64,000 nt of DNA. It comes from Falsiroseomonas sp. GTDB taxonomy: Bacteria > Pseudomonadota > Alphaproteobacteria > Acetobacterales > Acetobacteraceae. Location of the stretch: positions 51,681 to 115,680 of the forward strand of contig NZ_JAUYTS010000116.1 of assembly GCF_030695085.1 (NCBI RefSeq). The letters run 5' to 3'. The translations under genes and the position numbers were made by a program. The notes beneath the pieces were generated by a model, which was not told the origin of the DNA, ran no database searches, and was given only the letters and a program-made list of their open reading frames with translations. Shown one piece after another: positions 26,307 through 37,830 of this stretch; within the stretch, counting starts at the first letter, position 1, and each line of letters opens with the position of its first letter.

Positions 26307-27250
26307 GCCTGCCGCAGCCTCGGGTTGATCGCCATGTACAGGATATCCGCCAGCAGGCTGAGCGCCACGAAGATCAGCGCCGTCGCCAGCACCACCCCCT
26401 GCACCACCGGGTAGTCCCGGTTGAACACTGCATCCACCACCAGCTTGCCGAAGCCGGGGATGGTGAAGATCTGCTCGGTCAGCACCGCGCCGGCCAGCAG
26501 CCGGCCGAATTCAATGGTGCCGAGCGTGACCACCGGGATCAGCGCGTTGCGCAGCGCGTGCTTCCACACCACCACGCGTTCCGTCAGCCCCTTGGCACGG
26601 GCCGTGCGGACATAGTCCTGGCTGAGTGCCGTCAGCATCGCCGCCCGGGTGTGGCGCATCAGCACGGAGGCGACGCCGGTGCCCAGCACGAAGGCCGGCA
26701 TGATGGTGGTGGCCAGCGACTGCACCGGGTCTTCCCACAGCGGCACGTAGCCCGAGGGCGGCAGCCAGCCGAGCTGCACGCTGAAGAACAGGATCATCAT
26801 GATGCCGAGCCAGAAATTCGGCGTCGAAATGCCGAACAGCGCGATGCCATTCGCCGCCCAATCCCAGCCCGTGTCCTTCTTCACCGCGGACAGGATGCCG
26901 AGCGGCACGCCGATCAGCACTGCGATGATGAAGGCCATGGAGGCCAGCTGCGCCGTGACCGGCAGCTTCTCCAGGATCAGGTCGGAAACCGGCATGCGGA
27001 TGCGCCAGGAAAAGCCGAAATCGCCCTGCAGCACATTGCCGACCCAATACAGGTATTGTGACCAGATCGGCTGATCGAGGCGCAGTTCCGCGCGGATCTG
27101 CGCCAGCACCAACGGGTCGCCCCGCTCCTCCCCGGCCAGGATCATCGCCGGATCGCCGGGCATGAGCTGTTGCAACCCGAAGATCAGGAAGGACAGGATC
27201 ACCAGCGTCGGCACAACCTGGCCGAGGCGTTTCAGAAGCCAGTTCCACAT
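26303..27250 (-). CDS. Peptide/nickel-type ABC transporter permease (DppB-like)
   Basis: The 315-residue membrane protein has the OppB/DppB N-terminus (LLKRLGQVVPTLVILSFLIF) followed by LMPGDPAMILAGEERGDP. It has six spans and the ATPase-docking loop YVRTARAKGLTERVVVWKHALRN (quoted as two parts: YVRTARAKGL and ERVVVWKHALRN). It is separated from the binding-protein gene by 159 bases that hold three hairpins, so its expression may be tuned apart from the upstream genes. Confidence 0.93.
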   Translation of the reverse strand: MWNWLLKRLGQVVPTLVILSFLIFGLQQLMPGDPAMILAGEERGDPLVLAQIRAELRLDQPIWSQYLYWVGNVLQGDFGFSWRIRMPVSDLILEKLPVTAQLASMAFIIAVLIGVPLGILSAVKKDTGWDWAANGIALFGISTPNFWLGIMMILFFSVQLGWLPPSGYVPLWEDPVQSLATTIMPAFVLGTGVASVLMRHTRAAMLTALSQDYVRTARAKGLTERVVVWKHALRNALIPVVTLGTIEFGRLLAGAVLTEQIFTIPGFGKLVVDAVFNRDYPVVQGVVLATALIFVALSLLADILYMAINPRLRQA

Positions 27251-27286
27251 TCTCGGTCAGCTCCTGGGCCGCTGCCCCCACCCCGA

Positions 27287-27360
27287 CCCTCCCCCGCGGT
27301 CGGGGGAGGGAGAAAAAAGCCCTCCCCCACACTTGTGGGGGGTTGCGGCACTGCCGCAAC
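27287..27360. repeat. Cluster of three perfect intergenic hairpins within the dpp-type operon
   Basis: Three inverted repeats follow each other: 27287-27310 (ccctcccccg-cggt-cgggggaggg, 10-bp arms), 27324-27341 (cccccac-actt-gtggggg, 7-bp arms) and 27342-27360 (gttgcggca-c-tgccgcaac, 9-bp arms). They fill the 159-base gap between the binding-protein stop and the DppB-like start. The first two share a CCCTCCCCC-type sequence, which suggests a dispersed palindromic element. They could stabilise the upstream mRNA or attenuate transcription of the permease genes. Confidence 0.85.
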
Positions 27361-27409
27361 GCCAAGGGCTGGTTGGGTGGGGGCTTTCACCGCCCACCCC
27401 TCCCCGCTC

Positions 27410-28923
27410 TCAGTTCAGCCGCATGCCCTGCAGCCGCACCATCCCATCCGCGATCGGCTGGTAGCCGGTCAGTCGCGCGGAGTGGATCATCACGTTCTTG
27501 CGGTGCCACAGGTAGATCCGCATGCGGTCCTGGCCGAGCGCGATCTCCATGACCTGGCGGTACATGTCCTGGCGCTTGGCCACGTCCTGTTCCGTCCGCG
27601 CCGATTCCAGCAGCGCATCCACCGCCGGGTTCGAATAGCGCCCGTCATTCTGGCCGCCGCGGCTGTGCATGAAGGCGTAGATGTTGCCATCCGGATCGGT
27701 GCGGCCGGACCAGCCGAGCAGGAAGGTCTCGAATTCGCCGCGCACGGCACCCGCCAGCGCCGAGGCGAATTCGGAGGCGCGCAAAGTCACCTCGAAGCCG
27801 GCCTCACGCGCCATCGCCTGGATCACCTCGCCGGCCTGGCGCAGGTCCGGGTTGTTCGGCACGGTCAGTTCCACCGGCACCGGGGCGGTGTGGCCGGCTT
27901 CGCGCAGCAGGGCGCGGGCACGGGCGACGTCGCGGTTTTCCGGCTGGAAGCTGCGGACATGGAAGCTGCTGGCCGGCGGCACCGGCTGGCGCGTCGGCGT
28001 GTACATGCCCTCATAGACCACCTGGTTGATGGCAGCGCGGTCCAGCGACAGCTCGAAGGCCTGGCGCACGCGGGCATCGCGGCCCATCGGCGTATCGGCG
28101 CGCGGGCCGTTGCCGATATTGATGGTGATGCCCTGGTAGCCCAGCTCATCCACCGGCACGCCGCGCAGGTTGCGGTTGCGCTGGATCGAACGCAGGTCGT
28201 CCGGCTCCATCCGCTCACCGAATTCCACCGCACCGGATTGCAGGTTCGCCAGCCGCACGGTGTTGTCCGGGATCGGCAGGTAGGTCACGCGGTTGAAGTG
28301 GATGTTGGCGGCGTCCCAGTATTCCGGGAAGCGCTCCAGCACGATGCGCTCCTGCGCCACCCGCTCGACGAAGCGCATCGGGCCGGCGCAGACCGGGCGG
28401 TTGCCGAAATTGCGGCCGGCGGCCTCGGCGGCCTTGGGCGAGACAATCATGCCGGCGCGGTCCGTCAGCGTCGCCAGGAAGGCGGCGTTGGGCGCGCCGA
28501 GCTTGATGCGGACAGTCAGCGGATCGACCACCTCGATCGCGGTCACGTTACCCATCTCAGACCGACGAAAACTGCCCTGGATGGTCAAATGGCGGTTCAG
28601 CGAATAGCGCACCGCCTCCGCATCCATCATCTCGCCGTCGTGGAAGCGCACGCCGGCACGCAGCTTGATGGTCAGGGTGGTGGCATCATCCCAGGTGTAG
28701 CTGGTGGCGAGCTGCGGCACCGGCTCCAGCGCCGCGTTGATGTCGAACAGCTTGTCGCAGAAGCCCATATAGACGATGCGGCCGACATAGGTGCGCGACA
28801 GCGACGGGTCGAGGATGTCCGGGTCCTCGCGCAGCGCGATGCGGAGATTCTGGGCCTCGGCGGGCGGGGCCGCGCCGAGCGTGGCGGCGAGCGCCACCAG
28901 CCCGAGGGCGAGGGTCTTTCGGA

Positions 28924-28927
<4 letters not shown>
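27410..28927 (-). CDS. Peptide/nickel-type ABC transporter substrate-binding protein
   Basis: This periplasmic family 5 binding protein has 505 residues. It has a Sec-type signal peptide (residues 1-25, ending PAEA), then LREDPDILDPSLSRTYVGR and the family motif RAGVRFHDGEMMDAEAVRYSLNR. The C-terminal lobe has PAVDALLESARTEQDVAKR. The ATG at 28927 overlaps the stop of the upstream ATPase as ATGA. It belongs to the DppB/C/D/F-like set around it. Ligand identity cannot be read from the sequence; peptides are most likely but glycosides or metals are possible. Confidence 0.92.
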
Positions 28928-29978
<1,051 letters not shown>

Positions 29979-29979
<1 letters not shown>

Positions 29980-30962
29980 CACGCGGCCTCCAGCAGCGTA
30001 TCGAGCGGCGCGCGCCAGCAGGCCGCCAGATGGCCGGGCGTGACCTCCGCCAGCGGCGGCTGCTCGGCGCATTTGGCGATGGCGAAGGGGCAGCGCGGGG
30101 CGAAGCGGCAGCCGGGCGGCGGGTTCAGCAGGTCGGGCACCGTGCCCTCGATGCTGGCCAGCCGCGCGGCGCCACCTTCCAGCCGCGGCGCTGCGCCGAG
30201 CAGGCCGATGGTGTAGGGGTGCTGCGGGTTGGCGAACAGATCGGCCGCCCTGGCGCGCTCCGCGACGCGCCCGGCATACATCACCACCACATCATCCGCA
30301 TGGTCGCGCACCACGCCGAGGTCGTGCGTGATGAGCAGGACGGCCGTGCCCGTCTCCCGCTTCATCTCATCGATCAGCGCCAGGATCTGCGCCTGCACCG
30401 TCACATCCAGCGCCGTGGTCGGTTCATCCGCGATCAGCAGGCGCGGGCGGCATGCGAGCGCCATGGCGATCATCACCCGCTGGCGCATGCCGCCCGAGAG
30501 CTGGTGCGGGTAGCTGCGGGCGCGGCGTTCCGGTTCCGGGATGCGGACGCGGGCAAACATCTCGATGGCTTTTGTGAATGCCGCCTCCGGGGACAGGCCC
30601 TGGTGCAGGCGCAAGGCCTCCGCCACCTGTTCGCCGGCGGTGAAGGCGGGGTTCAGGCTGGTCATGGGTTCCTGGAACACCATCGCCATCTCGCCGCCGC
30701 GGCGGGCGCGGCGCTGGTCCGGGGTCAGCGCCAGCAACTCCTCGCCGGCGAGGCGGATGCCGCCGCCGACCTCGCCGCCCTGCGGCAGCAGCCCCATGAT
30801 GGCGAGCGCCGTGACGGATTTGCCGCAGCCGCTTTCGCCGACCACAGCCAGCGTCCGGCCGGCCCCCACGCTGAAGGAAATGCCATCCACCGGGCGCAGC
30901 CGGCCGCGATCTGTGGGGAACTCCACGCTGACGCGGGCGAGTTCCAGGACCGGCGTGCTCAT
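29979..30962 (-). CDS. Peptide-type ABC transporter ATP-binding protein (DppD-like)
   Basis: The 327-residue ATPase shows Walker [11 protein letters not shown]-loop [12 protein letters not shown], signature [17 protein letters not shown], Walker [15 protein letters not shown] and switch His in [15 protein letters not shown]. The C-terminal Cys-containing stretch [16 protein letters not shown] is typical of the DppD/OppD group. It overlaps the DUF1028 gene by four bases, so both are read from one transcript. Confidence 0.93.
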
Positions 30963-31660
30963 TCGGATTGCGTCTCCGCGATCGCGGCCTGGATTACGGC
31001 ACGATCGAACACACCGGGATGGTCGCGGCCCGGCAGGAACCGCCGGAAATGCCGCAGATAGCCGCGCCAGACGCCATGCAGCCGGCGCAGTTCCGCCAGG
31101 GGGTCCGGGTGGTCATCCACCCGCAGGTCGAGATCCGGATAAGGATCGCCCGATACCACCTGCATCGCCGCGGATTGCCGCCCGCGCCTGTCGCCGCCGG
31201 CCGCCTCGCCGGCCTCCATCGCCAGCAGCAGGCGCTCGGCGATCGGCAGCCCGGCGGATGCCAGCGCGGCGTCCAGCGTGGCGCGCAGCACCTCCGGCCC
31301 GGCCAGCATATTGCCGGCTGTTGACACATCCGGCGCCGCGAGATGGCCGCACCAGGCGATGCATTCCGCGCCGGTGTGCTGGGCGCTGCTGCCGTCTGCC
31401 GCCAGTACATGCACCTGGCGCGTGGCCTGGCCGGCATCGGCGGCGATCAGCTCGGCCAGCGCCTGCCGGGGCCCCTGCCCGGCCCGCAGCCGGGCCAGCG
31501 CATCGGGCGCCAGGAAGGGGTTCACCAGCGCCTGGGTGCTGGCGGCGCCGACCCCGCCCTCCACGCGCGGGCACAGCGCGCCCGCCGCCAGGAAGCGGCT
31601 GGCCACCGCGACGCCGAGCTCACCGGTCGTTGGATCGCGCAGGAGAATGGACCACGTCAT
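30959..31660 (-). CDS. DUF1028 family protein (Ntn-hydrolase-like)
   Basis: The 233-residue protein begins TWSILLRDPTTGELGVAVASRF and has GGVGAASTQALVNP and GNMLAGPEV, the diagnostic blocks of DUF1028. The family has an Ntn-hydrolase-like fold and is predicted to be an amidohydrolase; no substrate is proven. It is the first gene of the peptide transporter operon, overlapping the DppD-like gene by four bases. DUF1028 genes recur beside peptide transporters, so it may hydrolyse the imported compound. Confidence 0.85.
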   Translation of the reverse strand: MTWSILLRDPTTGELGVAVASRFLAAGALCPRVEGGVGAASTQALVNPFLAPDALARLRAGQGPRQALAELIAADAGQATRQVHVLAADGSSAQHTGAECIAWCGHLAAPDVSTAGNMLAGPEVLRATLDAALASAGLPIAERLLLAMEAGEAAGGDRRGRQSAAMQVVSGDPYPDLDLRVDDHPDPLAELRRLHGVWRGYLRHFRRFLPGRDHPGVFDRAVIQAAIAETQSE

Positions 31661-31755
31661 GCCCCGCTACATGACAGGCTGATCCGGCGGCGCAAGCCTG
31701 ACTTCTGGACGGTTTGTATAGATTCCGGCATCGCGCTGCCCGAGGCCTGACCAGC

Positions 31756-31774
31756 CTGCCGCCGCCTGCGGCAG
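31756..31774 (-). terminator. Hairpin downstream of the chemoreceptor gene
   Basis: The inverted repeat ctgccgc-cgcct-gcggcag lies nine bases past the chemoreceptor stop codon. No T-run follows on the minus strand, so termination may be weak or Rho-assisted. Confidence 0.3.
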
Positions 31775-31783
31775 TTTGGTCGT

Positions 31784-33754
31784 TCAGGCTGCCCGCAAAC
31801 CTGGCAACCCGGCGATCAGGGCAGACAGTTCCGCTTCCGTCAGCCGCTGCGGGGCGAAGCGCAGGCGCAGATGGTCCGGTTCCGCCCCGACCACCGCCGC
31901 CGCGCGGCGACCGATTCCGGGCAGGTCCACTTCCATCGTCATGCCCCGGGCGAGGCCCGCGGGCCCACCCGGCTGCGATACCAGCCGCACCCCGCCCATG
32001 GAGACATCGCGCAGCCGCGCCGGGAACACCTGGCCGCCCTGGCGTAGCGTGACCTCGAAATCGACGGCATGGCGTGGTGAACCGCGCCGCTCCAGCTCCG
32101 GCGCCGCGGCGCGCACGGTCTCGACCAGGGCGTGACGGAGGCCGCTCAGGCCGGAGACCACCTCCCCGGTCATCGCGCCGAGCGCCGCGGCGTGGGTGCC
32201 CACCGCCGCCCCGGCATCGGTCACGGCGGCGAGCCGCCCGGTCATCTGCCGGGCTGCGTCCGCGGTCCCGAGAACGGTGCGCGCGATATCCGCCGTCGCC
32301 TCGTTCTGCTGCGCCATCGCCTCGGCGATGGTCGCGGAGATTGCGTCCAGCTCGGCGATGGTCCCGAGTGTCGCGTGCACGGCCTTCACCGCCAGCTCGG
32401 TCGCCGCGCCGACCTCGGCAATATGGCGGGCGATCTCCTCCGTGCTTCGGGCGGTCTGGCTGGCCAGCGACTTCACCTCCCCGGCCACCACGGCGAATCC
32501 CTTGCCGGCATCGCCGGCGCGCGCGGCCTCGATGGTGGCATTCAGCGCCAGCAGATTGGTCTGGCCGGCAATATTGCCGATCAGGCGCGCCACCGCGCCG
32601 ATCCGGCTCACCGCTTCCTGCAACCCCGTGATGGCGCGCGTGCCTTCCTCGGTCTCCGTCACGGCACGGCCGGTGGCGGCCGCGGCGGCGGCGACCTGGC
32701 TGGTGATGCTGCGGATGCTGGCGGTCATCTGCTCGGTCGCGGCGGCCCCGGATTCGGCATTCTCAAGCACGCGGTCCGCGGCCTCCCCCACCTCCGCCCC
32801 GGCGCGACCGGAGGCCTGGGCGAGTGCGCCCATGTCGGTTGCCGCCGCCCCCATGCGTGACAGGCTTTCGCCCATCGCCTGGCTGGCGTCGCTGGCCTTT
32901 CGCTCCACCGCCTCCGCCATGGCACGCAGCGCCGCGGCCTGCGCCTGTTGTGCCGTCGCCCTGGCGCGTTCCTGTTCCGCGCGCAGCCGTACCGTCTCCG
33001 CGCTACGATCGCGCAGCACCTCCAGCGCCTCTGCCATCTTGCCGAATTCGTCGCGCCGCGGGCTGACAGCGCGGGCGCCGTCCAGCCGGCCCTCGGCCAC
33101 CTCCTGCATCGCATGGGTCAATGCCAGCAGCGGCCGGGCGACGCGGTGGCGCACCAGCAGGAAGGCGCCCAGCGTCACCAGGAGTGCCGCGATGGCAAGG
33201 CCCGCCATCACCCGGCCGAGCCACAGGGTGCGGGCGCCACTGTCCTGCAGGCGGGCATCAGTCTGGGCCAGGATGCGGTCCGAGAAGCTGCCGATCGCTT
33301 CGCTCAGCGGGTCGATATCGCGGTACAGCGCATTGCGTACCAGATCATCCAGCGTTGCGCGGTTCTGGTCCTGCAGGGCGGCGGCGAGCGCCGTGACGGT
33401 GGTGTCGGCGGCCTGCCGGCGGCGAAGAACCTCCGCCCAGGCCTCCGCGTCAAGTGCTGCGGCGTTCAGCCGGGCGAGGCTCTCGGCGATCTTGGCCTGC
33501 GCCTCGCGGAAGCTCTCCAGCCCCTCGGGCCATGCCATGTTGCCATTGCGGACCTTGTGGCTGACATCCACCACGGCGACCGCATAGGCGTCCGACATCG
33601 CCTTGAGGTCGATCAACGGCGCCACCGCCACACGGGTCAGGTAATCCAGATCCGCCCGGTTGTTCCGGAGCGCCGACCAGCCGAGCAGGCACCCGGCCAG
33701 GACACACAGCGCCAGAGCAAGCTGCATGGCAATCAGGAGGTGTCGTACTGGCAT
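31784..33754 (-). CDS. Methyl-accepting chemotaxis protein with C-terminal PilZ domain
   Basis: The 656-residue receptor has a membrane helix at 5-27, a periplasmic helical sensor region (28-180), a second helix at 182-201 and a HAMP domain (about 202-255). The signalling hairpin tip is at 392-431 ([20 protein letters not shown]). A PilZ domain follows (about 556-640), with RRGSPR (RxxxR) and DVSMGG, the c-di-GMP-binding signature. Azospirillum Tlp1 is a known receptor of this design. It probably links c-di-GMP levels to taxis signalling through CheA/CheW. It is a single gene, and a 9-bp inverted repeat lies just upstream. Confidence 0.92.
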   Translation of the reverse strand: MPVRHLLIAMQLALALCVLAGCLLGWSALRNNRADLDYLTRVAVAPLIDLKAMSDAYAVAVVDVSHKVRNGNMAWPEGLESFREAQAKIAESLARLNAAALDAEAWAEVLRRRQAADTTVTALAAALQDQNRATLDDLVRNALYRDIDPLSEAIGSFSDRILAQTDARLQDSGARTLWLGRVMAGLAIAALLVTLGAFLLVRHRVARPLLALTHAMQEVAEGRLDGARAVSPRRDEFGKMAEALEVLRDRSAETVRLRAEQERARATAQQAQAAALRAMAEAVERKASDASQAMGESLSRMGAAATDMGALAQASGRAGAEVGEAADRVLENAESGAAATEQMTASIRSITSQVAAAAAATGRAVTETEEGTRAITGLQEAVSRIGAVARLIGNIAGQTNLLALNATIEAARAGDAGKGFAVVAGEVKSLASQTARSTEEIARHIAEVGAATELAVKAVHATLGTIAELDAISATIAEAMAQQNEATADIARTVLGTADAARQMTGRLAAVTDAGAAVGTHAAALGAMTGEVVSGLSGLRHALVETVRAAAPELERRGSPRHAVDFEVTLRQGGQVFPARLRDVSMGGVRLVSQPGGPAGLARGMTMEVDLPGIGRRAAAVVGAEPDHLRLRFAPQRLTEAELSALIAGLPGLRAA

Positions 33755-33761
33755 GTAACCT

Positions 33762-33791
33762 CAGCGGCAGAGGTTTCCGGGACTGCCGCTG
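33762..33791. promoter_or_regulatory. 9-bp inverted repeat upstream of the chemoreceptor
   Basis: cagcggcag (33762-33770) and ctgccgctg (33783-33791) are exact inverted copies with a 12-base loop. They begin seven bases before the chemoreceptor ATG. It could be an operator or a 5'-leader hairpin that covers the ribosome-binding region. Confidence 0.4.
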
Positions 33792-33870
33792 TAACGCATT
33801 CGTGATTAAGCCATGCTGAAGATCAGCCGAGGTCGCGCGGACCGCCAGGCGAAGGCGGCCCGTGGCTCCG

Positions 33871-34860
33871 CTACAGCTTCACCTTCAGCCAGTTGCCGAT
33901 CTCACCCACCACGCCGCGCCGGAAGGCCAGCACGCAGGCCACGAAGATGACGCCCTGGATCACCGTGACCCAGGCGCCGAATTCCGCGAGGTAGTTCTGC
34001 ATGGTGACGATGACAGCAGCCCCGACGACCGGCCCGAAGACGGTGCCGAGCCCGCCGACCAGCGTCATCAGCACCACCTCGCCCGACATGGTCCAGTTCA
34101 CATCGGTCAGGGTCGCAATGCCGAAGACCAGCGCCTTGGTGCCGCCGGCCACGCCGGACAGCGCCGCGGAGAGCACGAAGGCCATCAGCTTGTAGTCATC
34201 CGTGCGGTAGCCGAGGGAGGTGGCACGCGGCTCATTCTCCCGCACCGCCTTCATCACCTGGCCGAAGGGCGAATGCACCACGCGGTGGAACAGCAGGAAG
34301 CCGGCGAGAAAGACGAAGGCCACCACCCAGTACAGGGTGAAATCGGAATCCAGCGACACCATGCCGAACAGGCTGCCGCGTGGCACCTGCTGGATGCCGT
34401 CCTCGCCACCCGTGAAGGGCGCCTGGAGGCAGAAGAAATACACCATCTGCGCCATGGCCAGGGTGATCATGGCGAAATAGATGCCGGATCGCCGGATCGC
34501 CAGCCAGCCGATGCCCAGCCCCAGCACGCTGCCGACCAGCCCGCCGGCCAGGATCGCCAGTTCCGGCGTCAGCCCCCAGACCTTCAGGGAATGCGCCGTG
34601 ATGTAGCCGCCCATGCCGAAGAAGGCGGCATGGCCGAAGGACAGCAGCCCGACATAGCCGATCAACAGGTTGAAGGCGCAGGCGAACAGCGCGAAGCACA
34701 GGATCTTCATGAGGAAGACCGGGTACAGAAAGAACGGGCTGATCACCACGAAGGCGACCAGGACCCCGAAGGCCAGGGCCTGCGCCCGGGTGAAGCCGAG
34801 GAAGCCCGCTTCCTCATGCACCGCCTCGGGCGTGCCGAGGCTGATGGTGGTATCGGCCAT
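33871..34860 (-). CDS. livM: Branched-chain amino acid-type ABC permease LivM
   Basis: The 329-residue inner-membrane permease has eight to ten spans, the LivM block GYVGLLSFGHAAFFGMGGY and the ATPase-contact segment VHSPFGQVMKAVRENEPRATSLGY (given in parts: SPFGQVMKAVRENE and RATSLGY). It follows livH by three bases and is the last gene of the livG-livF-SBP-livH-livM array. Systems of this family also import aromatic acids, amides and urea, so the true substrate is open. Confidence 0.93.
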   Translation of the reverse strand: MADTTISLGTPEAVHEEAGFLGFTRAQALAFGVLVAFVVISPFFLYPVFLMKILCFALFACAFNLLIGYVGLLSFGHAAFFGMGGYITAHSLKVWGLTPELAILAGGLVGSVLGLGIGWLAIRRSGIYFAMITLAMAQMVYFFCLQAPFTGGEDGIQQVPRGSLFGMVSLDSDFTLYWVVAFVFLAGFLLFHRVVHSPFGQVMKAVRENEPRATSLGYRTDDYKLMAFVLSAALSGVAGGTKALVFGIATLTDVNWTMSGEVVLMTLVGGLGTVFGPVVGAAVIVTMQNYLAEFGAWVTVIQGVIFVACVLAFRRGVVGEIGNWLKVKL

Positions 34861-34863
34861 GTC

Positions 34864-35751
34864 TCAGCCCCTTCCGAACAGGCCGGCGGGCCGCGTCAGC
34901 AGCACGATCGCCATGATGACGAAAACCACGGTGGCGGAAGCTTCGGGGTAGACCACCCGCGCCAGCCCCTCGATCAGCCCCAGCCCGAAGCCGGTGACGA
35001 CGGAGCCCATGATGGACCCCATGCCGCCGATCACCACCACGGCGAAGACGGTGATGATGAAGTTCGCCCCCATCGCCGGATTCACCGAATAGATCGGCGC
35101 CGCCAGCACGCCGGCAAAGGCGGCCAGCGCCACGCCCGCGCCGTAGGTCAGCGTCATCATCCGCGGCACGTTGATGCCGAAGGCCTGCACCAGTTCGGGC
35201 CGTTCCGTCGCGGCGCGCAGATAGGCGCCGATCTTGGTCTTCTCGATCACCAGCCAGGTGGCGAGGCAGACCAGGAGTGAGGCGATCACCACCCAGACCC
35301 GATAGCCGGGCAGGAACATGATGGCGATATCGACATTCAGCGCATTGAAGGCCGCCGGCGGCGCATAGGGCAGGCCGGAGGCGCCGAAGGCGTTGCGGAA
35401 CACACCCTCGATGATCAGCGCCAGGCCGAAGGTCAGCAGCAGGCCATACAGATGGTCCAGCTTGTACAATCGGGCGATCATCGTTCGTTCGATGACCACG
35501 CCGAAGGCGCCCACGATCAGCGGCGCCAGCACCAGCGCGCCCCAGTACGGGATGCCCGCCCAGGCCAGCAGCATCCAGGCGACGAAGGCGCCCATCATGA
35601 ACTGCGCGCCATGGGCGAAGTTGATGACGTTCAGCATGCCGAAGATGATGGCAAGCCCGAGCGACAGCAGCGCGTAGAAGGCGCCGTTGACCAGCCCAAG
35701 GATCACCTGTGGGGCCGCCATCTCGAGTTCGAACAGCAGGTTTTCGATCAC
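34864..35751 (-). CDS. livH: Branched-chain amino acid-type ABC permease LivH
   Basis: The 295-residue permease starts at GTG 35751 and has the family sequences NGAFYALLSLGLAIIFGMLN and VINFAHGAQFMMGAF at its N-terminus. The conserved GGMGSIMGSVVTGFGLGL is near the C-terminus. Together with LivM it forms the membrane channel. It lies 86 bases after the binding-protein gene. No strong ribosome-binding site precedes the GTG. Confidence 0.92.
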   Translation of the reverse strand: MIENLLFELEMAAPQVILGLVNGAFYALLSLGLAIIFGMLNVINFAHGAQFMMGAFVAWMLLAWAGIPYWGALVLAPLIVGAFGVVIERTMIARLYKLDHLYGLLLTFGLALIIEGVFRNAFGASGLPYAPPAAFNALNVDIAIMFLPGYRVWVVIASLLVCLATWLVIEKTKIGAYLRAATERPELVQAFGINVPRMMTLTYGAGVALAAFAGVLAAPIYSVNPAMGANFIITVFAVVVIGGMGSIMGSVVTGFGLGLIEGLARVVYPEASATVVFVIMAIVLLTRPAGLFGRG

Positions 35752-35837
35752 CGGGCGCGGGCCTTGCCAGGGTTGGTATCAGGGGGTGTCAAAGGTCGGC
35801 ATCCCGGCGGGTGGACCCCGCCGGGATGCCGCGCGGA

Positions 35838-37082
35838 TCAGCTACGGACCAGCGCGCAGCCGCCATCGGCGATCGGGCGGAAGGCCTGGTCGCCGGGGGT
35901 GGTGCCGAGCAGCTTGTAGTAGTCCCAGGCGCCGCTGCTCTCGGACGGGGCCTTCACCTCGAACAGGTAGCAGGGGTGGATCTTGCGGCCATCGGCCCGG
36001 ATCGTGCCCTCGCCGAAGGCATCGTCGCTGGTCGGCATCGCCTTCATCCGCGTCACAGCATCGGCGCCGGAGGCCTTGGCGGCCGCAACACCCATGTCGC
36101 CCGCCGCCTTCAGGTAATGCAGGACGGAGGCATAGCAGCCGGCCTGCACCATGGAGGGACGAATGCCACCCGGCATGGCGCCGAGGCGCTGGGTGAAGGC
36201 GCGCGTCTTGTCGTTCAGATCCCAGTAGAAGGTCTCGGACAGCACGAGGCCCTGCGCCACTTCCAGACCCAGCGAGTTGACGTCCGTGATGAACACCAGC
36301 AGCCCCGCCAGCTTCACGCGGCCGCCGCGGGTGATGCGGAATTCGGCCGCCTGCTTGATGGAGTTGATGGTATCGCCGCCCGCATTGGCCAGGCCGATGA
36401 CCTGGGCGCGGGAGCGCTGCGCCTGCTGGAGGTAGGAGGAGAAGTCGGTGGTGCCGGGGAACGGCGTGCGGACCGAACCGAGCACCTCGCCGCCCTGCGC
36501 CTTCACGAAATTGCCGGTGTCACGCTCAAGCGCATGGCCGAAGGCGTAGTCCGCGGTGATGAAGAACCAGGACTTGCCGCCGGCGCGCACCATGGCGCCG
36601 CCGGTGGAATTGGCCAGCATGTAGGTGTCGTAGGTCCAATGCACCGTGTTCGGCGAGCATTGCGCACCGGTGAGGTCCGAGGTCGCGGCGCCGGAATTGA
36701 GGAAGACCTTGTTCTTCTCCCGCACCAGCGTGTTGGTGGCGAGTGCGACGGAGGAGGTGGGCACATCCACCACCACATCGATGCCGTCGCGGTCGATCCA
36801 CTGGCGCACCACGGTGGAGCCGACATCCGGGCGGTTCTGGTGGTCGGCCTGCACCACTTCCACCGTGACGCCACGCTGGGTGATGCCCGATTCCTGCACG
36901 GCGAGCTGCACCGCCTGGGTGGAGCCCGGGCCGGACAGGTCGCGATAGGTGCCGGACTGGTCGTTCAGCACGCCGATGCGGATGGTGTTGGCGGCCTGGG
37001 CGCGGGCGCTGCGGAAAGGCAGCCCACCGAGGGCCGGAAGGGCGGCGGCACCGGCGAGCAGCGTGCGGCGATTGAGGCTCAT
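35838..37082 (-). CDS. Branched-chain amino acid-type ABC transporter substrate-binding protein
   Basis: This periplasmic type I binding protein has 414 residues. It carries a twin-arginine-like signal (LNRRTLLAGAAALPALGG) up to about residue 30, then IRIGVLNDQSGTYRDLSGPG and the family helices around TYDTYMLANSTGGAMV. ATG 37082 has a GGGAGAA site upstream. The adjoining livF/livG and livH/livM genes form the rest of the importer. The phrase SGTYRDLSGPG is frequent in proteins annotated for aromatic acids or unspecified solutes, so leucine should not be assumed. Confidence 0.92.
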   Translation of the reverse strand: MSLNRRTLLAGAAALPALGGLPFRSARAQAANTIRIGVLNDQSGTYRDLSGPGSTQAVQLAVQESGITQRGVTVEVVQADHQNRPDVGSTVVRQWIDRDGIDVVVDVPTSSVALATNTLVREKNKVFLNSGAATSDLTGAQCSPNTVHWTYDTYMLANSTGGAMVRAGGKSWFFITADYAFGHALERDTGNFVKAQGGEVLGSVRTPFPGTTDFSSYLQQAQRSRAQVIGLANAGGDTINSIKQAAEFRITRGGRVKLAGLLVFITDVNSLGLEVAQGLVLSETFYWDLNDKTRAFTQRLGAMPGGIRPSMVQAGCYASVLHYLKAAGDMGVAAAKASGADAVTRMKAMPTSDDAFGEGTIRADGRKIHPCYLFEVKAPSESSGAWDYYKLLGTTPGDQAFRPIADGGCALVRS

Positions 37083-37122
37083 GTTCGAATTCTCCCGATG
37101 ATGTTTGGTCATGCCCAGGCTC

Positions 37123-37822
<700 letters not shown>

Positions 37823-37830
<8 letters not shown>

